Positions 1-6,951 are shown, numbered from the stretch's first letter. The stretch: DNA of 8,575 bases from Synechococcales cyanobacterium PMM_0085 (GCA_949127705.1 CASBQJ010000343.1:1-8575), one strand, 5' to 3'. Notes: a model not told the origin generated them from the sequence alone. Numbers and translations are program-made.

Positions 1-326
1 GCGAATTAGAGGACGACCGCCAAAAATAAAGAAGGTCAGGCGACGCAGGCACGTTGCTCTTTACCATCGGGTTGCACAATTCGACACATCGATTGGGTGA
101 TCGCTTGGTTGATAGTATTGACTTTGCTGCTGAACAATCCGCCCGGCTCACTGTAGATCTGCTGTACCTGTCAAGCATTCTCCTTGCACCTGAGCACAGG
201 TATTCGACAACCGTAATGGACTCCAGGGATGATCGGGTTCAGTATTAGGTTTTCTCGACTCTACCTATTGGAAAAAGCATAGATCTGCGGGTGCGGCGAT
301 CGCCCTCACCCGTTCAGATCAGGCAC
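1..326. other. left-edge region without a supported gene
   Basis: No convincing gene is visible. A 64-codon plus-strand frame (54-248) opens with TTG, has no good ribosome binding site and resembles no family I know. A plus-strand frame open from the left edge stops near 103 and encodes a short basic tail with an RGRPPK stretch; it could be the end of an upstream gene but is too short to judge. The only clear structure is the hairpin at 282-320 next to the minus-strand gene. Confidence 0.5.
272..320 (-). terminator. hairpin with HIP1 core, probable terminator of the nuclease-like gene
   Basis: A long inverted repeat sits 7 bp beyond the stop codon of the minus-strand gene. Its outer arms are 282-293 (GATCTGCGGGTG) and 307-320 (CACCCG, two bulged T, CAGATC). 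The centre is the 10-bp palindrome GGCGATCGCC (295-304), which contains a HIP1 octamer. On the minus strand the stem is followed after a few bases by five T (272-276). This fits a rho-independent terminator, although the T run is short and slightly displaced. Confidence 0.55.
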
Positions 327-929
327 TCAGGGCAGCTTGCCACCGACAAAGGGAGTGCCCCAAAAGCTCCAGTTTTCTTTATTAAACGGCGATCGCCACT
401 TGTCGATTAGCGCCGATTCCAGCTGTTGGCGGGGTCGAGTATCTTGGGGTGCTTTTGGCCAAAATCCAATATTGACGGCAACAGGCAACTGATGCGGGCG
501 GTGGGCGCTGACATACTGCTGAAGGTATCGCTTACAGTCATGCTCGCCTTTCCAGCGTTGATTCGACTTCACCGTTTCACCCACATAAAGCAAAATGGGC
601 AACTCATGATCAATCACAAAATAAAGAGCAGCACAGCCCGGATCATAGGCTTTCCACCGCCAAAATTCGGTATTCTGCGGCGGCAAGCTAAAGGGGTCGA
701 TACTGTCAGCAGCAATCGTAGCCGCAACAGTGGATAATACCAGGTCAAACAGAGTAGGCTGCTGTGGCGATCGCTCTGACCTGACGCGGCTTTGATACAC
801 AAAAATCCGCTGCTTCCACTCTGCCAACTCGGCTCGACTAACTGTGATGTCAGATTTAGGTAACGCCAGCTGTTGCAGCTTGATGTCCTCAACCGAGGAA
901 AACATCGACAGCTGCTCATCAATCGCCAC
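327..929 (-). CDS. GIY-YIG nuclease-like protein (cyanobacterial hypothetical family)
   Basis: This 200-residue protein carries GIY-YIG fold landmarks in order. A first strand with ALYF (101-104) stands in for GIY. YVG (115-117) in LLYVGET stands in for YIG. Arg125 lies in SNQRW, a candidate catalytic Glu171 in QLESALI, and Asn183 in PFNKEN. The N-terminal 90 residues show no motif I recognise. Proteins of this type with an almost invariant YVGET...NQRWKGEHDCKRY core recur in cyanobacteria as uncharacterised GIY-YIG members. The enzymatic target (repair, restriction or mobile-element nuclease) cannot be read from the sequence. The start is GTG, with GAGG seven bases upstream; an ATG at codon 9 is the alternative. 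It is transcribed away from cmpA and ends at a hairpin terminator. The family call is fairly secure, the function unknown. Confidence 0.72.
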   Translation of the reverse strand: MAIDEQLSMFSSVEDIKLQQLALPKSDITVSRAELAEWKQRIFVYQSRVRSERSPQQPTLFDLVLSTVAATIAADSIDPFSLPPQNTEFWRWKAYDPGCAALYFVIDHELPILLYVGETVKSNQRWKGEHDCKRYLQQYVSAHRPHQLPVAVNIGFWPKAPQDTRPRQQLESALIDKWRSPFNKENWSFWGTPFVGGKLP

Positions 930-1077
930 GGCTTTGCCTCACTTCCACCAACAACAGCTTAGAGTTTAGCCCAAGACTCGCACACCGAATGTTAAGAACT
1001 CAGAATGCTGGGAAAATCAGGATTTTTGCACAACCATAGATTGCAAGCAGTAGGAATGATAGCTATTTACTTATAGA

Positions 1078-1092
1078 GATTATTCAATAATC
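1078..1092. promoter_or_regulatory. palindrome GATTATT-C-AATAATC, candidate operator
   Basis: A perfect 7-bp dyad with a single central base. Its core TTATTCAATAA is nearly identical to the core of the second palindrome 93 bp downstream (TTATTTAATAA). Position and symmetry suit a dimeric regulator such as CmpR; which protein binds is inference. Confidence 0.4.
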
Positions 1093-1169
1093 TTTTAGAA
1101 GATCATCGACTTAAGTATATACATATGACTTGAACAACGATACACTTGGTATCAAGTCAACAAGCTTCA

Positions 1170-1186
1170 GGTTTATTTAATAAACC
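1170..1186. promoter_or_regulatory. palindrome GGTTTATT-T-AATAAACC, candidate CmpR-type operator
   Basis: A perfect 8-bp dyad with one central base. It contains T-N11-A (1172 and 1184), the generic LysR-type recognition layout, and the TTATTTAATAA core shared with the palindrome at 1078-1092. It lies about 150 bp before the cmpA start. Confidence 0.42.
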
Positions 1187-1208
1187 AAACAGCCTCCCAG
1201 TCAGGGGT

Positions 1209-1255
1209 TTAACGCCCACGGGGTTAATCATCAAGCCTCCCTAGCTTGGTTGATT
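1209..1255 (+). other. tandem dyads in the probable cmpA leader
   Basis: Two adjacent stems: TTAAC (1209-1213) with GTTAA (1223-1227), extended by CCC/GGG with one bulged G; then AATCA-T-CAAGC (1226-1236) with GCTTG-GT-TGATT (1244-1255) around a 7-base loop. They share bases 1226-1227, so they could compete if transcribed. If transcription starts upstream they would lie in the mRNA leader; otherwise they may be operator half-sites. Confidence 0.3.
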
Positions 1256-1322
1256 ACTCATATAGTCCGTCATCAGTTCAGTCGATCGCATTTTATTCGC
1301 AGTTGTTTGTCTAGCAATCTGC

Positions 1323-1328
1323 AAGGAG
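1323..1328 (+). promoter_or_regulatory. ribosome binding site of cmpA
   Basis: AAGGAG five bases before the ATG at 1334. It decides the start: an in-frame upstream ATG at 1250 has no such site and would bury the twin-arginine signal peptide. The string AAGGAGACTC is repeated in front of cmpB. Confidence 0.85.
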
Positions 1329-1333
1329 ACTCT

Positions 1334-2683
1334 ATGTCCGATTTTTCTAAGTTGACCCGTCGTAAGTTCTTGGTTTCTGCTACTACGACCGCAGCTGGAG
1401 CGGTACTCTTGAAGGGCTGCACGCAGCCTAGCACTCCCGATGCTGCCACCCAATCGCCTGCGCCTAGTCCGGTTGCAGCTGGAGATACCCCTGAAGTAAC
1501 CAAAGCAACACTGGGCTATTTGCCAATTGTGGAATCAGCACCGCTGATTATTGCAAAAGAAAAGGGCTTTTTTGCTAAATATGGCATGACCGATGTGACA
1601 GTCGTCAAGCAAGCCAACTGGGCTGGGGCACGCGACAATGTCGTGATTGGTTCAGGTGGCGGTGGGATTGATGGCGGCCAATGGCAAATGCCAATGCCTC
1701 ACCTAATTACAGAGGGCATCATTACCAACGGCAACAAGGTGCCGATGTCCGTACTGCTCCAGCTCAACACGAATGGGAATGCGATCGCGATCGCCTCTCT
1801 CCATGAAGGTAAAGGGTTGGGCTTGAAAATCAACGATCCAGAATACATCAAACAGTTTCAATCTAAAAATGGTCGCTTGTTTAAAGCCGCCTACACCTTT
1901 CCCAACGCCAACCAGGATTTCTGGATTCGCTACTGGTTTGCTGCTAGCGGTGTAGATCCCGACAAAGATATTGAACTGCTGGCCGTACCTCCGGCTGAAA
2001 CCGTGCAGGGAATGCGTAATGGCACCATGGACGCCTTCAGCACCGGCGACCCTTGGCCGTATCGGATCATCACCGATAAGATTGGCTTCTTGTCTGCCCT
2101 GACCACTGAAATGTGGCCGTATCACCCCGAAGAATACTTTGCGTTGCGCACCGACTGGATTGAAGCCAATCCCAAAGCCACCAAGGCGTTGCTGAAAGGA
2201 ATTATGGAAGCGCAGCAGTGGTGTGACGATGTTGCCAACCGCGATGAACTGGTAAAAATTGTTTCTGGCCGTTCCTTCTTTAATGCGCCTTCGGAAGTGC
2301 TAACGCCTCCTTATAAGGGTAATTACGCGATGGGTGATGGCAAATCTGCTCTCAATGATTTCAAGTTTGGCCCACTCTACTGGAAAGATCCAAATGGCGA
2401 TAGCATCTCTTACCCATTCAAGAGCCATGATTTGTGGTTCTTGACAGAGACGCTGCGCTGGGGCTTCCACAAAACTGCGATTACCGATTTAGATGTAGCC
2501 CAGAAGTTGGTCGACAAGGTAAACCGCGAAGATATCTGGCGCGAAGCGGCCACGGAAGCCGGGTTTACAGCTGATATTCCCGCTAGTACGAGTCGCGGGG
2601 TCGAAACCTTCTTCGATGGCGTTAAGTTTGACCCAGAAAACCCTCAGCGTTATTTAGATGACCTGAAAATCAAAGCGGCTTAG
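1334..2683 (+). CDS. cmpA: CmpA, bicarbonate-binding lipoprotein of ABC transporter BCT1
   Basis: Periplasmic substrate-binding component of the high-affinity bicarbonate uptake system. The 449-residue product matches the roughly 450 residues of known CmpA. Residues 7-15 contain a twin-arginine motif (TRRKFLV, Arg9-Arg10), followed by a hydrophobic stretch and a lipobox LKGC ending at Cys29, so it is probably a Tat-exported lipoprotein with a Pro/Ala/Thr-rich linker to about 54. The mature domain begins LGYLPIVESAPLIIAKEKGF. CmpA-like rather than NrtA-like signatures are GGIDGGQWQMPMP (about 110-122), TFPNANQDFWIRYWFAA (188-204) and DPDKDIELL (208-216). HPEE (264-267) has Glu where NrtA has Lys. 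From the published structures as I recall them, that Glu helps bind Ca2+ with bicarbonate whereas the NrtA Lys contacts nitrate. First gene of the operon, with a strong AAGGAG site. The paralogue NrtA is the main alternative and is less likely. Confidence 0.9.
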   Translation: MSDFSKLTRRKFLVSATTTAAGAVLLKGCTQPSTPDAATQSPAPSPVAAGDTPEVTKATLGYLPIVESAPLIIAKEKGFFAKYGMTDVTVVKQANWAGARDNVVIGSGGGGIDGGQWQMPMPHLITEGIITNGNKVPMSVLLQLNTNGNAIAIASLHEGKGLGLKINDPEYIKQFQSKNGRLFKAAYTFPNANQDFWIRYWFAASGVDPDKDIELLAVPPAETVQGMRNGTMDAFSTGDPWPYRIITDKIGFLSALTTEMWPYHPEEYFALRTDWIEANPKATKALLKGIMEAQQWCDDVANRDELVKIVSGRSFFNAPSEVLTPPYKGNYAMGDGKSALNDFKFGPLYWKDPNGDSISYPFKSHDLWFLTETLRWGFHKTAITDLDVAQKLVDKVNREDIWREAATEAGFTADIPASTSRGVETFFDGVKFDPENPQRYLDDLKIKAA

Positions 2684-2733
2684 GGTTCTAGCCTGTTACT
2701 AGCCATCGCTCATTCCAATCTCGAACGGTCACG

Positions 2734-2765
2734 GATTGAGAGCTGTATATAGGCAGCTCTCAATC
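2734..2765 (+). other. hairpin in the cmpA-cmpB spacer
   Basis: Perfect 12-bp arms, GATTGAGAGCTG (2734-2745) and CAGCTCTCAATC (2754-2765), with an 8-base loop TATATAGG. No T run follows, so it is probably an mRNA-stabilising or attenuating structure rather than a full terminator. Such a structure would favour the binding-protein transcript over the downstream membrane genes. Confidence 0.6.
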
Positions 2766-2790
2766 ACCCAAACACCTTTTACCAAAATTT

Positions 2791-2796
2791 AAGGAG
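2791..2796 (+). promoter_or_regulatory. ribosome binding site of cmpB
   Basis: AAGGAG five bases before the ATG at 2802, inside AAGGAGACTC, the same ten bases that precede cmpA. Confidence 0.8.
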
Positions 2797-2801
2797 ACTC
2801 C

Positions 2802-3641
2802 ATGACGGCAACTCTTCCCAATCGTGCAACGGTTAGCTCTCGCGATCGCATTCAAGCCCTTTTGAAACATCCAGCGGCAAATATTGCACTGCCGATTATT
2901 GGCATTCTGCTATTTCTAACTATTTGGGAAGTGCTGGCCCGGATTGGGCTGATTGCTCTACCCAGCCCCATCCAAGTGCTCACAGATGAGCGCAGTAATT
3001 ACTTGATTATGAATCCGTTTTTTTACAATAGCGACTTAGACCAAGGGCTGTTTTTGCAAACGATGGCCAGTCTAAAACGGGTAGCGATCGGGTATGGAGC
3101 AGCGGCGATTGTGGGAATTGCAGTCGGTATCCTGGTAGGTAACAGCCCAGTGATCGATAAAATGTTCGATCCGCTATTTCAGTTTTTGAGAATGGTGGCT
3201 CCATTGGCTTGGGTACCAATTGCGCTAGCCGCCCTACGGCAGAATGAACCTGCTGCATTGTTTGTGATTTTTATTACCTCTATCTGGCCAATCTTAATCA
3301 ACACAGCTGTGGGCGTCCGTGAAATTCCCCAAGACTACAAGAACGTGGCGAAAGTGCTGCGAATTTCTAACCAAAAGTATTTCTTTAAGGTATTAATTCC
3401 GTCTGCGCTTCCTTATATTTTTACTGGGCTAAGAATTGCAATTGGCCTAGCATGGCTGGCAATTATTGCTGCAGAAATTGTGATGTCGGGTGTAGCAGGG
3501 ATTGGGTTCTTTATTTGGGATGCCTACCAACAGAACTACGTAACTGAAATCATTGTCGCAGTCGTGTATATCGGTGCTGTTGGCCTAGTGCTAGATCGGC
3601 TGGTTTTGTTTATTCAAAAACGGATTGCACCCGGTCAGTAA
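2802..3641 (+). CDS. cmpB: CmpB, permease of the bicarbonate ABC transporter
   Basis: Inner-membrane subunit forming the translocation path, expected as a homodimer. The 279 residues contain hydrophobic segments near 27-49, 95-113, 130-146, 150-168, 208-228 and 248-270. The cytoplasmic EAA loop that contacts the ATPases is visible at about 174-212 (EIPQDYKNVAKVLRIS...VLIPSALPYIFTGLR). Length and loop sequence match the NrtB/CmpB/SsuC-like permease family. Assignment to CmpB rather than NrtB rests on the neighbouring CmpA. The start is fixed by AAGGAG five bases upstream. It follows cmpA after 118 bp with a hairpin and precedes cmpC after 115 bp with a weaker hairpin. Confidence 0.88.
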   Translation: MTATLPNRATVSSRDRIQALLKHPAANIALPIIGILLFLTIWEVLARIGLIALPSPIQVLTDERSNYLIMNPFFYNSDLDQGLFLQTMASLKRVAIGYGAAAIVGIAVGILVGNSPVIDKMFDPLFQFLRMVAPLAWVPIALAALRQNEPAALFVIFITSIWPILINTAVGVREIPQDYKNVAKVLRISNQKYFFKVLIPSALPYIFTGLRIAIGLAWLAIIAAEIVMSGVAGIGFFIWDAYQQNYVTEIIVAVVYIGAVGLVLDRLVLFIQKRIAPGQ

Positions 3642-3671
3642 TGCGCTGAATGATCATTTGAAACCCTCTAA

Positions 3672-3730
3672 GAAGCTGTTCGAGACGTTGACTGTTCATG
3701 CACGCAGAATTAACCTTCTCTAGCAGCTTC
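3672..3730 (+). other. imperfect long-range hairpin in the cmpB-cmpC spacer
   Basis: GAAGCTGTTCGAGA (3672-3685) pairs with TCTCTAGCAGCTTC (3717-3730): 14 positions with one G-U and one mismatch around a 31-base loop. It is weaker than the other two spacer structures but occupies the equivalent place between genes. Confidence 0.4.
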
Positions 3731-3756
3731 AAAACATCCTCTACCCCCCTACAGCT

Positions 3757-5763
3757 ATGTCAGTCTTTGTTGCGGTCGATCAAATCGAAAAGGTTTTTAA
3801 TCTATCTGGTGGTGGACAATATATTGCCCTCAAAGGCATTGATCTAGAAATTAAAAAAGGTGAGTTCGTTTCACTGATTGGTCACTCTGGCTGTGGCAAG
3901 TCCACTCTGCTCAACATGATTGCAGGGCTAGATTTGCCAACCGAAGGGGTAGTGACGCTAGAGGGCGATCGCGTTACTCGTCCAGGTCCTGAGCGCATGG
4001 TGGTGTTTCAAAACTATTCATTGCTGCCCTGGATGACGGTGCGAGAAAACATTGCCCTGGCAGTCGATGAGGTGCTGGTCGATTTATCAAAGGCCGAACG
4101 GCAAGCCATTGTCGAGCAGCATATTCAATTGGTCGGGCTACAGCATGCCGTCGATAAGCCCCCCTCCCAGCTGTCTGGCGGGATGAAACAACGGGTGGCG
4201 ATCGCCCGTGCCTTGGCCATTCGCCCCAAGCTGCTGCTGCTAGATGAACCGTTTGGGGCGCTTGATGCGCTAACACGCGGGAACTTGCAAGAGCGGCTGA
4301 TGCAGATTTGTGAAGAGAGCCAAGTGACTGCTGTGATGGTAACCCATGATGTGGACGAAGCAGTGCTGCTAAGCGATCGCATTGTCATGTTAACCAACGG
4401 CCCTAGTTCTAAAATCGGCAGCATTTTAGACGTAGACATTCCCCGTCCCCGCAAGCGGATGGATGTCGTCAACCATCCCAGCTACTACAGCCTGCGATCG
4501 GAAATCATTTACTTCTTGAATCAACAAAAGCGGATCAAGAAACTGCGCGCTAAAAAGAGTGGTGCGACTGCCCGTCACGGGTTAGAAAAAGTGAACCTGG
4601 AAATGGGGTTTGTCCCTCTGACCGCCTGCGCACCGCTGATCGTAGCCAAAGAGAAAGGGTTCTTTGACAAACACGGTCTCGACGAGGTTAGCTTGGTGCG
4701 TGAAACGAGCTGGCGCGGCATTGTAGACGGCATTGCTGGCAACTATCTAGATGCCGCTCAAATGCCTGCTGGCATGCCCGTTTGGCTCACCATCGGCGGG
4801 AATCAGGGCACACCATTGCCCGTAGTCAGCGCCCTAACCATGACCCGCAACGGCAATGCTGTCACCTTAGCCAAAAAGTTCTACGACAAAGGCATCCTCA
4901 ACGCCGCCGACTTCAAACGGATGTTGCTAGACTCTGCCGAGCAAGAACACACCTTAGGCATGGTGCATCCATCCTCCATGCATAACTTGCTGCTTCGCTA
5001 CTGGCTAGCGGCTGGCGGCATCGACCCCGATCGCGACGTCACCCTCAAAACAATTCCCCCGGCTCAAATGGTCGCCGACCTCAAGGCAGGCACCATTGAC
5101 GGCTACTGCGTCGGCGAACCCTGGAACCTGCGAGCGGCGATTGAAGGGGCAGGCGTCACCGTCGCCACCGATCTAGAAATTTGGGACGGCCATCCCGGCA
5201 AAGTATTGGGCGTGCGCGAAGACTGGGCTGCGGCTTATCCCAACACCCACATTGCGCTAGTCAAAGCTCTTCTAGAAGCCTGCCGCTACTGCGCCGATGC
5301 CAACAACGGTGAAGAAATTCGCCACATTTTGGCTCGACGCGAATACCTCAGCACCAGTGTGGATTACATTTATTTAGGTGACCCCAATAGCCACGTCTGC
5401 AATATCGACCAACCGATGCGGGAATATGCTCACCACCAATTCTTCGGCGACGGCTTGAATCGCCCTAGCCGCACCGAGCACCTGTGGATGATGACCCAAA
5501 TGGCGCGCTGGGAAGACGTCCCATTCCCACGCAACTGGGTAGAAATCCTAGAACGCGTCTGCCGGGTCAGCGTGTTCAGCACCGCCGCTCGTGAGCTAGG
5601 CGTACTCGATATGAAATACCATCGAGGTCCAATTCAACTGTTCGACGATATTCCTTTTGACGCCGAAGACCCGATCGGCTACCTCAATAGCCTCTCTATC
5701 AAACGCGATTTCAGCGTAGCAGAAGTCGCAATTGACGGTCGCCGACCAGTCACAGCCGGATAA
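3757..5763 (+). CDS. cmpC: CmpC, ATPase fused to a substrate-binding-like domain
   Basis: ATP-hydrolysing subunit with an unusual C-terminal extension, 668 residues, the usual size for CmpC/NrtC. Nucleotide-binding domain about 1-255: Walker A GHSGCGKST (42-50), Q-loop Gln85, signature LSGGMKQ (139-145), Walker B LLLLDEP (159-165), D-loop GALD (167-170), switch His197. A basic linker (about 257-275) leads to a CmpA-like domain of about 390 residues starting near 279 (NLEMGFVPLTACAPLIVAKEKGFF). That domain lacks a signal peptide, so it is cytoplasmic. In NrtC the corresponding domain regulates transport in response to nitrogen signals; for CmpC a sensory or regulatory role is inferred. The equivalent of CmpA HPEE here reads HPGK. 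The ATG has only a weak ribosome binding site. A HIP1 octamer lies just after the signature-motif codons. Confidence 0.9.
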   Translation: MSVFVAVDQIEKVFNLSGGGQYIALKGIDLEIKKGEFVSLIGHSGCGKSTLLNMIAGLDLPTEGVVTLEGDRVTRPGPERMVVFQNYSLLPWMTVRENIALAVDEVLVDLSKAERQAIVEQHIQLVGLQHAVDKPPSQLSGGMKQRVAIARALAIRPKLLLLDEPFGALDALTRGNLQERLMQICEESQVTAVMVTHDVDEAVLLSDRIVMLTNGPSSKIGSILDVDIPRPRKRMDVVNHPSYYSLRSEIIYFLNQQKRIKKLRAKKSGATARHGLEKVNLEMGFVPLTACAPLIVAKEKGFFDKHGLDEVSLVRETSWRGIVDGIAGNYLDAAQMPAGMPVWLTIGGNQGTPLPVVSALTMTRNGNAVTLAKKFYDKGILNAADFKRMLLDSAEQEHTLGMVHPSSMHNLLLRYWLAAGGIDPDRDVTLKTIPPAQMVADLKAGTIDGYCVGEPWNLRAAIEGAGVTVATDLEIWDGHPGKVLGVREDWAAAYPNTHIALVKALLEACRYCADANNGEEIRHILARREYLSTSVDYIYLGDPNSHVCNIDQPMREYAHHQFFGDGLNRPSRTEHLWMMTQMARWEDVPFPRNWVEILERVCRVSVFSTAARELGVLDMKYHRGPIQLFDDIPFDAEDPIGYLNSLSIKRDFSVAEVAIDGRRPVTAG

Positions 5764-5767
5764 AGGC

Positions 5768-5809
5768 TGTCAAGCTGGATGTTTAACCCGTTAAACATCC
5801 AGCTTGACA
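5768..5809. repeat. perfect 42-bp palindrome in the cmpC-cmpD spacer
   Basis: Two perfect 20-base arms (5768-5787 and 5790-5809; inner ends GTTTAAC and GTTAAAC) flank the two bases CC. It begins four bases after the cmpC stop codon. It overlaps an in-frame ATG (5779) that would extend cmpD, which argues against that start. No T run follows. Candidate roles are mRNA 3'-end protection, attenuation between cmpC and cmpD, or a mobile palindromic element. Confidence 0.85.
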
Positions 5810-5811
5810 AA

Positions 5812-5836
5812 TCGTCCCAAGTCGTCCCAAGTCGTC
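5812..5836 (+). repeat. short 10-bp tandem repeat
   Basis: TCGTCCCAAG occurs twice in tandem (5812-5831) and is followed by TCGTC, about 2.5 copies, immediately after the palindrome and before cmpD. Function unknown; it may reflect slippage. Confidence 0.6.
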
Positions 5837-5862
5837 TTAGTTCCCCTCTACCCCATCCTCCC

Positions 5863-6699
5863 ATGCAAACCATAACGACTGATTCCATGACAACGGCACT
5901 GCAAGATACACAACAGTCCTTCTTACATATTGAAGGCGTATCTAAGGTTTATCCAACGTCTAAGGGTGCGTATACCGTACTTCAAGATGTGAACCTGAAT
6001 ATTGAAGCAGGTGAATTTATTTGTGTGATTGGGCACTCTGGCTGTGGTAAATCGACGTTGCTGAATATGGTATCGGGCTTTAGCCAGCCTACAGAAGGGG
6101 TAGTGCTGCTGCAAGGGCAACCCATTACTCAGCCGGGTCCCGATCGGATGGTGGTATTCCAGAACTATTCGCTACTCCCCTGGCTGACGGCGTTTGAAAA
6201 CGTGTATTTAGGGCTAGATTCGGTTTATCCCGAAAAGTCGGGAGCTGAGAAGAAGGCGATCGCCCGCGATAACCTGGAAATGGTCGGGTTGTCGGATTCC
6301 TTAGATAAAAAGCCAACTCAGCTTTCGGGCGGCATGAAGCAACGGGTGGCGATCGCCCGCGCCTTGGCAACTCGCCCACAGGTGCTGATTTTGGACGAAC
6401 CCTTTGGGGCACTCGATGCCATTACTAAAGAGGAACTGCAAGAGGAGTTACTTAAAATCTGGAATGAACATCGCTGTACCGTGCTGATGATTACGCACGA
6501 CATTGACGAAGCGCTGTTTCTCTCCGATCGCCTGGTCATGATGACCAATGGGCCTGCGGCAAATATTGGTGAAATTATGACCATGCCGTTTCCTCGCCCC
6601 CGCGATCGCGATCGGATTATGGAAGATCCAGAATATTATCGCCTGCGGAACTACGCCCTTGACTTCCTCTACAACCGCTTCGCCCATGACGATGAGTAA
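5863..6699 (+). CDS. cmpD: CmpD, second ATPase of the bicarbonate ABC transporter
   Basis: Single-domain ATP-binding subunit that pairs with CmpC to power uptake through CmpB. Starting at the ATG at 5863 gives 278 residues, the length I recall for CmpD. Motifs: Walker A GHSGCGKST (57-65), Q-loop Gln100 in VVFQNYSLLPW, signature LSGGMKQ (154-160), Walker B VLILDEP (174-180), D-loop GALD, switch His212 (THDIDEA). The C-terminus (PRPRDRDRIMEDPEYYRLRN) is typical of the NrtD/CmpD/SsuB-like group. The frame stays open upstream to 5779, but that ATG lies inside the palindrome. A second candidate ATG is at 5887. No strong Shine-Dalgarno sequence is seen before 5863. Last gene of the operon; a repeat cluster follows directly. 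Confidence 0.88.
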   Translation: MQTITTDSMTTALQDTQQSFLHIEGVSKVYPTSKGAYTVLQDVNLNIEAGEFICVIGHSGCGKSTLLNMVSGFSQPTEGVVLLQGQPITQPGPDRMVVFQNYSLLPWLTAFENVYLGLDSVYPEKSGAEKKAIARDNLEMVGLSDSLDKKPTQLSGGMKQRVAIARALATRPQVLILDEPFGALDAITKEELQEELLKIWNEHRCTVLMITHDIDEALFLSDRLVMMTNGPAANIGEIMTMPFPRPRDRDRIMEDPEYYRLRNYALDFLYNRFAHDDE

Positions 6700-6700
6700 G

Positions 6701-6739
6701 GCTGTAACCGAGATCTAATACAAATGCTTCATCCTTCAT
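6701..6739 (+). repeat. direct repeat copy A (39 bp)
   Basis: It matches 6788-6827 over its whole length with one substitution and one single-base insertion. It runs from GCTGTAACCGAGATC through the AAATGCTTCATCC core. Confidence 0.85.
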
Positions 6740-6772
6740 CTGTCCAGCCAAGCAGTAGGGATGAAGCATTTG
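6721..6772 (+). terminator. stem-loop from converging repeats, possible cmp transcript end
   Basis: Perfect 14-bp arms (6721-6734 and 6759-6772) with a 24-base loop, 21 bp after the cmpD stop codon. No T run follows, so intrinsic termination is doubtful; 3'-end stabilisation is equally possible. Confidence 0.35.
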
Positions 6773-6787
6773 GATCAGAATTGAATA

Positions 6788-6827
6788 GCTGTGACCGAGA
6801 TCTAAGTACAAATGCTTCATCCTTCAT
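6788..6827 (+). repeat. direct repeat copy B (40 bp)
   Basis: Partner of 6701-6739, 87 bp downstream. The near identity well beyond the core suggests a recent local duplication. Confidence 0.85.
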
Positions 6828-6839
6828 CGACACAGGTTA

Positions 6840-6951
6840 CCCGACAGCGGCGGGGTGAAGCATTTGTATTTCGATGCGGTAGGAATGGTCGAGATCCCGA
6901 CAGCGGCGGGGTGAAGCATTTGTATTGCGATGCGGGAGGGGTAGTCGAGAT
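6840..6951 (-). repeat. tandem duplication of a 56-bp unit
   Basis: 6840-6895 and 6896-6951 are aligned copies starting CCCGACAGCGGCGGGGTGAA and ending GTCGAGAT, with five differences in 56 positions. Each carries one minus-oriented repeat core. A third CCCG at 6952 starts a different, inverted unit. Confidence 0.85.

Larger units (their letters stand above)
930..1333 (+). promoter_or_regulatory. regulatory region upstream of cmpA
   Basis: This 404-bp gap separates the divergent nuclease-like gene from cmpA and must hold the cmp promoter. It is AT-rich around 1060-1190 and dense in dyad symmetry: palindromes centred at 1085 and 1178, a short inverted repeat ACTTG-GTAT-CAAGT (1144-1157), and TTAAC-N9-GTTAA (1209-1227) running into a second stem (1226-1255). 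In studied cyanobacteria the cmp operon is activated by the LysR-type regulator CmpR under low CO2 or high light, and CmpR sites are TTA/TAA-type dyads. I could not pick a convincing -10/-35 pair, so the transcription start is not assigned. Confidence 0.6.

Noticed and set aside
54..248. 64-codon plus-strand frame
   Set aside because: TTG start without a ribosome binding site, short, and no recognisable domain.
1250..1333. N-terminal extension of cmpA from an upstream ATG
   Set aside because: It has no ribosome binding site and places 28 residues before a clear Tat/lipoprotein signal, whereas the ATG at 1334 has AAGGAG at ideal spacing.
5779..5862. N-terminal extension of cmpD from the ATG at 5779
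   Set aside because: The ATG lies inside the perfect palindrome and the extension translates palindrome and tandem-repeat sequence; the start at 5863 gives the usual 278 residues.
1334..6699. Nitrate transporter nrtABCD instead of cmpABCD
   Set aside because: The binding protein carries CmpA-type strings (GGQWQMPMP, TFPNANQDFWIRYWFAA, HPEE) rather than the NrtA versions.
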